A DNA stretch of 64,000 nucleotides from Enoplolaimus lenunculus (taxonomy: Eukaryota; Nematoda; Enoplea; Enoplida; Thoracostomopsidae), in NCBI GenBank assembly GCA_030248215.1, contig JASANG010003711.1, forward strand, positions 372,001-436,000, read 5' to 3'. This document shows positions 12,501-24,500 of this stretch, one piece after another. The notes beneath the pieces were generated by a model that was not told the origin of the DNA, did no database searches, and worked only from the letters and a program-made list of their open reading frames with translations. A program made the position numbers and the translations under genes. How positions within the stretch are numbered: position 1 is the stretch's first letter; each line of letters opens with the position of its first letter.

Positions 12501-15500
12501 ATTTATGGATTTAGGAATATTGTTGGCTTTGGTTTAAACGTTTCTGAGGAGACCTATTTTTTCAAAAAAATTTTCTGAAGGTTTAAAATTGTACGGTAGG
12601 TAGGGACCTTACCAATTTGTCACACAAAATTTTGACGGAGAACTTACGTTCCGCACCCCCTCTGGATCTGCTTGAGCCCGTTTTCACGCTAGACCGGAAT
12701 GGAGTAGGCTAAAATTTGACTATTTTTGCTTGGGCTTGAGCTTAAGCTTTGTTTTAGACTTGTGTTTATTACGCTGAGGAGGTTTAAATTTAGGGATATG
12801 TTTCGCTTTTTACATTGCTAAAAGTAATATTGTCCAAATGTTCGGGAACTGCTCAAGTTTTAATATATCGGAACATAATGACGATCTGGCTGGTCATAAA
12901 ACTACAATGATGATTTCAATTAAAATTTTAATTTTTTTAGACTTGAATAATGAACCAAAATGTATTTTCATTAGTTCAGAAATCTTTTTCATGTATGTCG
13001 CCAATCTCAGCAAAGGCCCGATCTGCATTAGGATTGATTTGAGATTTACGTTTTTGGATTTTCTGAAAAATTTTGCATGTAAGTAATCACTATGGAATCA
13101 TCATGCATTTAGTACAGTTTAGGGAATGTTTTTACAACATGCGACGAATTTTTTTGAACGTTGTTCAATTGCATAGCTAAAAAGTCGTGAAACGCCAGAT
13201 CGGGCCTTTGCTGAGACTGAGTGGTTTTTAAGTTTATGCACTGCTGGCCTTGTAAGTAACATATTGTACTACATTAAATTATATCTAAGCTTACTAGTCA
13301 TAAAGAGACAGTTTCTTCGCCGTCTGAAAAATTCCGCTTCCTGTGCCTGTGTTCTGCAATGCCGGAACAGAAATCGATTTTTTGCAGGAATTCCGACCGG
13401 AACACGAATTCCGGTAAAACCCTGATTGTATTTAGCTGACATCTCTTTCATTGTTTTGTACACCTTTACTGAGACAACGAATTTTGAAGATCCTATTTCG
13501 CTCAAAAAACTTTAATTCGGTATATTCATTTTTGGCACAGATTATACCAGGGTGCAACCGCAATTCTGATTCCGATTAGAATTCCGTGTCAAAACGAGTT
13601 CCGATTCCGTTTCTTATATCTCTTTCGAGACTTGACACAGATTGACATTGAGACTCCTATCCCTACGTATTTCGAGTAAAAAATCAAACCTTTTATAATT
13701 TTCAATCACAAATATCTGGCAAGGTAAAATACCGGGAACGGAGCGGCAATGCCGGCGTTTGCTGGAACCAGATATCCGGGCGCACCCCGTTTTATTATTA
13801 TTATTATTATATGCATACATATATCATTTCCACTTGCATAATCTTTTTAGCCCTGATCGCTGATTTATCTGCGAGTGAAGATCAGACTGCACCGTCAGTG
13901 TTGTCACTGTTATGTTCGAAGTTTTCTGCAGTGCCAATCGAAGCTAAACGGATTAGAAGCTATTGGTTAAAGCCAAAATTGAAGACATTGGTTTTGAAAG
14001 AGAATTTGTATGCTTCAAATACGGATTACAACGGCGACCCTTGTGGGGTAGTGGACAATTCTGTTTGGGACAAAAATATGTAAGCTGCATGGTTTTTTGG
14101 GTAAAATAGATGGGTGATGATCCACTTTTTCATAAATAGTCAAATTCGAAAAACCATCTGAAAAGCCATCCAATATACAATAAAATCTATTCAATTCAGT
14201 AGAACCCCAATTGAGATTGACTACAAAACGCTGAAGCTTCTGACCAGCATTGCTTGCGTGGTTTTTGGTACTATTCTATATCAGTTTAGACACTTAGTTG
14301 TCTACTAGGTATCGGATGAATCCCTCACCCAGCCATAAACAAAATGTATAAGGAATAAGGAAAGAAACTGAAATAGTGTTTGGTGTCTCGCTCTCTTAGC
14401 TGTTCGCTCACAAGTTTAAGTTCATTATTATACTTTGCGCTTGAGCCTCTCGTTATGAGAAATTTCTGGATCCATCACTGACAAAGCATGGCTGACCCCC
14501 GTTTTACATTACCTGCTGTGCCCCTGCTCCCAATTGCTTTTTCGAAAAGCGACTTAATGCTGAATCTAATTTGAAATATATAATTAAAAATATACACGTA
14601 GTTTTATTTTTGGTACCTTCACACACTGTCCTGTGCCCATCAGTTCTCAACTGTTCCGACATGTATGCGGCATAAACTTTACCGAAACACCAACTTTTAT
14701 TTTTGAATAGAAATACATAATGTTTCGGGGAAAGCAGTAAAATACAGGCATTAAGGTGTAAAAAATTTTCCATGCTTTTTTCTTTAAGTATCACTCGCTA
14801 GTAACTCCAGGTAATATTTTTACATATTACATTACCATTTTCGGCTTCAATATTCCGTCTTTTTGTAACAGGTTAACTGTTTATTGAGACAGTCTTTGTT
14901 TTTGTGCTTTCGAATTTGCAAAATGTGCTAATTTAGGAGCTTGATCCAAGATCGTTATAAATGGCTGTTAGTAGAAAGGGGAGACGTTGACGAAACAATA
15001 TTCTTATGTACAGAAGAATGTGCTTCTCGAATAGGTATGTTATGTTGTCGGCAGGGTGCAAACCGGAACTGGATTATATCGGAATCGGAACCGAAACAGC
15101 AAATCTATACCAGTATCGGAAGCGGAATCGGAACTGCAAATTGTGTCTATATACGGATAATTTGTATTAAGAAGTATAATATTGATTTAGGTTGTCTGTT
15201 TGCTGCCAACAATTCTCAAAAACGTCGCAAGAACAAATGTTGTCGGCAGGGTGCAAACCGGAACTGGATTATATCGGAATCGGAACCGAAACAGCAAATT
15301 TATACCAGTATCGGAAGCGGAATCGGAACTGCAAATTGTGTTTATATACGGATAATTTGTATTAAGAAGTATAATATTGATTTAGGTTGTCTGTTTGCTG
15401 CCAACAATTCTCAAAAACGTCGCAAGAACAAATTGGAAATCATTTTTTGGCTCTGTAAAGCTAAACTACAACCAATTATTGATGTTAACTCATCGAAAAC

Positions 15501-18500
15501 AATATAATAGATAAATGATACAGAATTTTTATAAATTTCAAAATTCCGATTCCGATTGATTGTGATATCGGAATCGGAATTCCGATTACACCCTGGTTGT
15601 GAACGTTTTACAAACATAATAAAAGACCAAGCTTTATTCAGCATGGAATATTAGTCGTGCTACTGAACGTTTAGTACAACCGGTTATTAAAAATAAAAAA
15701 TATGAGAAGCAAACAATTCCTCCATTGATTTGATGCGACTCACTCATATTTTACCAATACTGATGCACTCGTTCAACAGAAAGTAATGCACAGGCGGAAC
15801 AGTTTGTTGTTGCTTTGTGTTATGGTGATGTCTATTTTCAGGTTCTCCAAAGAAAAATACAGACGGTGGTGGCGGCGACGTTGATTTTTTGCTTCGAAAA
15901 AGTGTTCAAGCTTGCTTGGAACGCGTTAGTTTAGTATAATACAAACATTTCGATACGCGTTAGATTGCACAATGTAACATCCTAAAATGTTATTTATGAA
16001 TACAATTGCCACCAAAGTGTTCTACGCAACAATAATCCTAAAACTATTTTACGCCAAAGAACAATCCTGCTACCGCTTATGGTATGCAGCTCCGGCTTTA
16101 ATATTTTTGTTAAATTTTCCTGAATTTTCGATATTGTTGAATTTGTAAAAAATATTTCAAAGTTATTATTCTAGGTTAGTAGACATCCGCTTGCAACTCC
16201 GCTTTCTGGACGGCAATACTTGGCTGCGGCTGTGGGAACAACTGGCAGTCCTGGTGCTACTAATGGAAACGCAACTGAATGTTTTTCTCCTGTCACTCCA
16301 GTCTCAAATGCGACTCAGTCGTTAGAACGTTTGTTAGAGATGCTAGCTGAATGCCCTTCTGATCCATCAGACGAGTTGGAAGAATTGTTTGAGTATGATT
16401 TAATAATACGTGGCTAATACCTAGTGATCAACAAATTTCATACTGCCGCTAAAATGTTGTTAGAACTGGCAAGTACTACAGTATCTTGATCTTCCATTTT
16501 ATGTTTCCCTAAGTCAGATTGTGTGGCATAAAAGTTTTGATTTTCCTGTGGTGCCAGATATGGAAGTAGATTAAAAAGTTCAAACGACAAATCGACATGC
16601 TTTGTTCTGAATTAATTGAAACAACGCCTTGCCTTTTTGTGCTGTAATGATCTAACTTGAATATTGGTTTGAAACCCTAGTGAATTCACGTGTTTTTAGT
16701 AAATGTGATACGAATGTTAAAATCGAAATTGACCATCGTGCTAACCAAATGGCGGACGAGTTTAATCGTTTTTGCTGTAAAGTAAGTATTGGTTGGTGTA
16801 GTACAGACATAGTGATTGTTAAACTTTTGTCGCCGACCAGACCACATGCAGCAGGGTGTTCTTTTAATATATACGTGGTGTATTGAAGTGAAATAAGCAA
16901 GTACTAAATCAGGTAGCGCCGCAGGCGAAGTTATCAAATTTGTATTTTCCTGGGAATAAAATTGCAACCTATTTCTGAAAAGCTTGCGAAAATTTTTTAG
17001 GGGCCTAAATTGGCGAAAAAATTATGGTTGCAATGGTTTTTTAAAGCAGCTGGGTGAGACACTTTATTTTGCCCAGAAATAAAATCATGACTGGCGGCAA
17101 ATTTTTTTCGCAATGAAACAGCCTGTCGGAAACACATAAGACTGTTTTTTTAAAAAATCACCGTTTGCCATTGTCGAATTCTAAGCAAGAATTTTTTGCG
17201 TAATAAAGACTAATTTCTGTTTCATATTATGTTTTGGTTATCGGCAGGGATGGGCGAACCGAGACCGAGACCTATCTACCGAAATGGCCAAGAAAAGTCT
17301 CGATCTTGGTTAATTTTTGGTCATCATCGATTAAAATTAAAATATTCAAAATAAATTTTTTTATTGCATAATTATTAAAATTCATAGATTCACAGCGAAC
17401 TTTTCTTCATCAGACGTTACTTCAACAATACAGCGATACATTTGTTAAACATAATATATAAAAACCTAATTTGAGGATTTCGGTCAAAGCCTATGTGATG
17501 CCTAGGCATTCTCGTATAACAGTAAACTTTCAAGCATTACATCACACATTTTTTGATTGTAAGCAAAAGCGTATTTTTTACTGGTAATTTCGTAGCAATT
17601 CTATGTACAGAACTTGGAAAATTTGGTCGATGGAGTATCTACGCCTGACTCGTTTGCTAGTCAACGTATTGCTCTGGTCCGCGTTCTTTACTATCGAATT
17701 CTTTTGAAAATCGTTAAACAAGAACTTGCTCGCTCGCCTACAGTTGATATTTCGGTACGTAAATATAATTAGTTTGTTTGCTGTTTATTATAAGATTAGT
17801 TGCATAACTAATTCGGCCTGGCACAGCACATTGTGAAAAATTAGGGTTGCACTATCCCTAGCCTTGCCACATGCCGCGGCAAAACACCGCACTCGCATAA
17901 TCCTAAGTGCCAGGATGTTTCCGTAACATGTGATCAAAGCTGATGGACCGGATTTATATAGCATCGAAATAATTACTCAGAATTTTGTCTAGTTTTAATG
18001 AATAGACTGTTGCCAAACAAATAATTATAGGCAGTGTTCAAACAAGACGTGTTGCAGCGTTCTCTTTTCTCGTGTTGCCTCGAAATTGTTATGTTTTCAT
18101 TCAATTCACAATGGTATGTAAAGATTTAGCTATTTTCTCGAGAATACATTCTTGATTCTGAACAGTTTTCCGTTTTTTCCGAAAGTTTACGCAAGAAAAA
18201 AGGTGATTTCGTGTAAAGCTTGAACGATATGCTGATAACATCGCCGTTCATGTTAATGAGCAAAAGTTGATGTAATTTGTTTACCAGTGTTATTCCATAT
18301 TTTAGGACTTTTCCGGCTTTGTTAGATATATACAACATTCCACCATTTCATTTCTATAAAGTGATCGAATTGATGATAAGAGCTGAACCAGAATTTGGTC
18401 GCGATGTGGTGAAACATTTAAGCCAGGTTAGTGTTTTATTGTTTTAATTGATAGACATTTAATTGATAGACATTGTGTGTAAATTTTCGTCGTTTAAGAT

Positions 18501-21500
18501 TACTTATCTAATTGATTAAATTTCTTAAGTGCTAAAACAATTTCTAATGTTTTACTTCAGTTTGTTTGTTTGTGTGTTTGTTTGTTTGCATAAAGTTTTG
18601 CCCTTCAATGCTTATGTCAATTTATTGTGTTTTGTTATCTTATGTACACCCTAACTTTTTGACTGTAGTTAGATGGGTGTTTGTTTAGGTTGAAGAAAAA
18701 GTGATTGAAGAACTAGCTTGGGCAGCTGACTCGCCGTTATGGCAGGCGCTCTCAAACTATGGTGAGATGCCGCCGGCCTACATTGACGTAAGTCTTTGTT
18801 TATTTACAGCACATCAATTTTCAAGCAATTTAATAAGACTGAAAGTGTGTTTTATATTTATATTGCTTTTTGCTTAGTGAAGAAATTTAGTGTCTTCGCT
18901 CCATGATACTCTGTTTTTGATTAAGTCATATACCTGTGTTCTCTTTTAGGTGGCACCAGTTCCCTGTGATGGTTCGTTTTCTTTGCGTGCAGCATCTGTG
19001 CAACTGCCTTTTAGACGAGGTACGTTGGTTGCAAGAAGCCACCAGATATTTATTTGGTTAGAAATTGAGATTTATTCGCGGTTCCCAAATGCTTTATAAA
19101 ACACTGTTCATCTGGTACCACAACTCGTTAAAACATTGTTGAAACATGACTTGAATTTGGGCAAAAATTTCAATCAACAGTGCGTTGTATGTCTTCCCAG
19201 ACTCAATTTGCGCGCTCGACGGGTTCCTGAAAAAAGGTTTTGCGACTAGTAAATGGAGCAATTTTATGAAACGAGTTTTTGCTGTTGCAGGTGAGATTCC
19301 ACAAACCCCGATGGGTATTGCTGGCCGCTTTTTTGGAACACCTGAAAAAACATCACTGTCTGATTCAATGCCGACAAATACCGTTTGTACTCAGAAAAAT
19401 GTGTCTGTGTCTTCAAGTGGATCATCCGGCTTAGCAAAACGAAAATTGGACTTTTCCGCTGATAACGGAAATAATAAGAGCTCCGACACAGACAGTGCGT
19501 GTAATGTGGCTGACAAGCCCTGTCAAACAAAAGCTGTTAAACATTTGAATATTATTCAGGTTTGTTTTAAGTTATGGTAATACCAGTAAAATGTCGTATC
19601 ATAAACAACAAGTTGATAATGAGTCAAATACAGCGCTGTACTGACAATTTTCGGCGACAAAGCTGAGTTGTGCGCACATACGTATTCAATACAGTGTAGG
19701 TATCGAGATTATCACTCACTATTTGTCTTATTGCCACTCCCTTCGAGTGGTAAATCTGTATTCACTCGCGACATTTTTTAAAGAAATGTACGTTATTAAA
19801 ACATTAGAACGTTACACTGAAAATTTCAGCTAAAATTGTAAATTCACATTCATACACGAATATTTTGCACACGCAATACAATTTTGTCGTATATACTATT
19901 CAAAATCGTGCATGCTTAAAGCGAGGGAAAACGCAGTCAATGTTATTTTTAGAAAAGGTAGATTTCGCTTCCGTGGGTTATGAAAATCAAAAATGCAGCA
20001 GATAAAGTGATTACCTATCTCCAACTATGATCGGTTTCACCCTGACTTCGGCATATGAATGCAGGGTGGCACCGAATTCATGATTCGACCGAATGCGAAT
20101 CCGAAACTTGCACGTTGCAAATTTCAGATATATATGTGTAGGAAGCTTTCACATGCTGACGAATACAACTGACACGTGAACATGAGGCAATCATGAGCAA
20201 AACATGAGGCCGTAGGAGTAAACACGTATAAGTATGGCTGACGCAAGGCTTAGTCATTGCACTGTATATAAACCCGGTATTTCTGGTAATAAACATGTCA
20301 TTCAGCATTTTGGTTGTTAGTACGCAACATATGTATACTTTGTTTCAGAATATCAACGCAGTGCCAGCCGCATAACTTTTAAACGTTAATATATTTCCTA
20401 CCCGACGTAATTCTGAGAATTGTGACTTGAAACAAAAAATATTGATTTTATAACAAGTTATTTAAAATTTATAATGCTTAAAAATGAAAAACATATTACC
20501 GAACATTGTGAGACTCGGCTTTTGGATTCGACTTTTTCACAACTGAATCTGAATCTGAATCCGAAACACAAATTTTTGACGAACCGAATCCAAATCCGAA
20601 CCTTTGTCTCCACCTTGCAAGAATGAAACCATAACAGTAAAATGTGTCAAAGGCGCGCTTAGACTATCTATTTATAAAAATGTAATGTTAAGTTGACATA
20701 GAATCATTTCTTGGCAAGAAAATTTGTTTCAGTCGCCTTTAGGAAATAGAGTGTGCACTGTCTCGTGAACTCAAAAACTGGAACAAATGTTATGTGTTTA
20801 CTGTTTATGTTTTTGGCTGTTTAGCTCGCGGTGACCCTACGTATGAGTTTCAGTTAAATAAGTTGTTGACAATCATTTCATTTCTAGCCTTTAACTGTGC
20901 TTGTTGTAGACTTTACTCATTACTAGCCTTTAGCTGTGCTTGTTATAGACTTTACCGGTGACTCTTGCTGATGGAAAGAAAGCAATTAAAATTGCACCAT
21001 GTCGAATTGTGAAAACTAACCTTCAACGCAAGCAACCAAAACACGGTTCTGTGGCGCTGTTTTTCCGAAAGGTACATGTGTATTTTGGTTTGTTCGTCCG
21101 CGGTATATGCACATTTTAGTTGGCAAATTAGTCTGGATTCTCTCATGATCTCAAAAATACAGAACTTCCCACAAAAAACAGCAGTCTTAGGTACGGAACA
21201 AAGTTAGCCTCTTATGTGCGAAAGCAGCGTTTTTTGACCGTTTTGTTTCTTGTAGTACAACAATATTTTTAACCAATAAGTGTCCTGTATTAGAAATTAC
21301 TTAATTTATTTGTTACAGCAACCACTTATTCTTGTGACTGTATTTTTGCGTGCAGGTGTACTCGTTGGTCCACATCCGTTTGAGAGACATGTGTGAACGG
21401 CTAAATTTGAGCGAACATTTTCAACAGCAAACATGGACGTTTATTGAGACTCTGTTGCGCCGTTCTACCGATTTGTTGCGTGATCGTCATTTGGATCAAA

Positions 21501-24500
21501 TTATCATATGCTCGATTTATATTATTGCTAAGGTTCGCTGTTGTGTTTGTTTTAAGTACAAATTGTGTACTTCATTATAGAACATTCCGCTTATTGTTTA
21601 GGTTTAGCGTATCGTAAGCCTCTCACGTTTCAAGTCTAAGATGTTAGACGACCCAATGCCATACGCTGGCGACCGCTTTCATCCGGTACCTGTACACCAT
21701 AATAGTAGAATTACCATACTCGTTCAGCTCCAAACAGCACCGAGACTAAATATATATAAATAAAAATGTTTCGACTTTCGACTTGCGGTGCCGTACTGTA
21801 AACCTATTAAGGGAAATGTATGTGTTATAATGCCATACAAATTTGTGTACTTCTTAGTGTATTTTTCTTTGAAAGAATGACGAAACAATATCAGTAATAC
21901 AGAAAGACGTTATACAGATTCAAAACTATATCGTTTTAGGTTACCCAAAATCAAAGCTCGTTTCAAGAAATTCTTTACGCATACAGAAATCAACCGCAAT
22001 GCAAAAGTCGAGTAAGCATATTAACCTGATAACAAAACAATAATACACCAAAATATTACGTCGGCTGTTTAGTGTTTAACCGAATCGTTTGCCATAAAAC
22101 GAATAGTAACCAGTCGTAGTGGGACTACATTTATTGAGCGAAGCTCGAACGCACGTAAGCAATTAAGGTAATATGCAAATTACTTGTTAGCTAACTATTC
22201 GTTTATCGGTTTTGGAGGTTTGTTTCAAATTCCTCGCACCAAAAAACCCTTTAGTGCTGAAATTATATTGCTTTTAACCTTTATAATTAGTGAAATATTG
22301 TAAAAAGTCCTAATTTAGGCTTATAAACTATGCTAATATGCAAATTATCTATTAGCTAACTGCTCAATTATCGGTTTTGGAGGTTTGTACACAGTCTACG
22401 CTGATTCCTCGCACCCAAAAACCCTATAATGCTAAAATTAGATTGCTTCTAACTGTAATAATTAGTGAAATATTGTGGAAAGTCCTGATTTAGGCATAAT
22501 TAATTATGCAAATTAGCCTGTAGCTAATAAACGGCTTAAAATTTTAAAACCCCAATGCGAGGTTAACACTCCAGGATAATTGGCATTCAAACAAAAAAGC
22601 TTATCAAATTCGGTTCAGCCGTTCCTGAGATTCTTTTCAGACGGACAGACGGACATCCACCTTTCGACCCCCAAGTACAAAACATAAAATGCTTTGCGAA
22701 ACTGCGAGCTTTGCTCGGAGTTTCGCTTCGCTCAAAAATGTGTGATATCAATTTATTACAGAATTTACATAAAACTTGTCTCCTATAATGCAGCGTTTAA
22801 CTTTTTGGGTTTGAGTGTTTAACTGCAACTTAATTGAATTTTTCTATAATCCCTGCCGTCAAGCATTCTAACAAGACTAATGAAGGTTTCGAGTTTCGAC
22901 TATTGGCAGCGAAAATATGAAAAATTAGGCAACAAATGAACATTATAATTTTATAAATATGTTTAGATTTTTATCATTTGAAGGTGGAAGAGTAATGAAT
23001 TTTCAAATTGATGACTGCTCTATCAGCAAATGGTTACACAGTTTTTATTTCAGGTTTATCGCAGTGTTCTACTCGACAGCAAATCTGCGTCTCCGCCAGC
23101 TACAGGTCAAAGTATCGTTGACGCTGCAAACGCACCAACAACTGCTACAACGCTTTCTCAGTTATCGCTTAAGCCGGGTACCAGTCACGCGACTACGCAT
23201 CTAGTGGAACCCACAACTTCGCGTGATATAAGCTCCAACACACAGGCCCTTGGATCAGACGATAATGGTAGGTTTTGAGTAGAAAATCTGAAAACATCTA
23301 GTGAAAAGTTGTGAATTTGGAAGATGATGATTTCTGAAAAATTGCTGTTTTGTAAATTAGTCTGCTGAATCTCAGTGGCATGTAGGATTGGTGTTCATTT
23401 GGAACTTGCAGCTTTGATCAAAGTATTATATTGCCAAGAGCATGCCCATCGCGGGGATTTCGGAAAGCGGGTTACGTTCATAAAAAATTTAAACGGGTTG
23501 GTTTTCTTGTATTGAAACTTGATACCGGGTATAAAATTTTCGTGACTTGCTCAGTACGCCCCTGATCAAAAGTCTATAATAGCTTCTTAGGTTTTGACCT
23601 AATCTAAGGTAGTCATAAACTTATACCCAAGCATAAATAAGTCATGTCGTAAGCTTAATCGTAAGTGTGGGTGCAAATCTACAACTGTCAAAAAATTATA
23701 ATATGCAATTAAATTGAAGCAAGCGTTCACGATGATGCAGCATCAGACTCAACTGTAAGCAGCTCGGTTACTTTACCGCTACAACCGCCTTCTTCGCTTT
23801 CGTCATCGGACGATAGTAATCAGAATAATGGAAGTGCAAATATGTTCCGATCTTCGGCCACCACTGCTGTATGCTCAAACACCGAACAGTGCCATAATCC
23901 TGAAACGATCGATAGGGTTGGATGCTCTGTGGTAGAAATCAAACAAACCGGTGGAAAACTTGCAAATACTCCTGCTCTCCAAGATGCTACTGCGATTACT
24001 GGTGCCAGCAGTAAATCAAACGCAGCGAACAGTAATGCCGGCAGCAACAAACGTTTGCGATCGATGTCGACAATGCCTGTACCCGCGATTGGTTCAGCAC
24101 CACCTACACCAACACCTGTTGAAGAAGAACGAGGCGATTTAATAAAGTTTTACAATTTGGTTAGTGTGCTGCAGTTCTGACCGATAATATAAAGTTACAA
24201 GCTGGTGGTTAGTTAAAAACAGCAGACAAATTATTGTCTATTTATAGTATGAGTATACATAAGACAGTATAGTAGGCTGTTGCTTTACGTTTTATGTTGT
24301 CAAAAGCGTGCTAACTGAGGTCTCATATCCGGAGAAGGATGTAGATTTTTGCATAACCGAATTAAGATAATAGGATATAGTTTAACACGTAGCTTACAGT
24401 TTACAAGGTAAAGAATTGCTGCAGTTGGTAGATCATTGGACTTACAGCGAGCTTGTAAATCAGTACGTCAAGGGGCCGTTTTGATATTATAGGTTTTTGT

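Noticed and set aside
14941-15507. 188-codon + strand frame with a perfect internal repeat
   Set aside because: Exon 8 of the RBL1-like gene read through its donor at 15035 into a MITE with a 195-bp tandem duplication.
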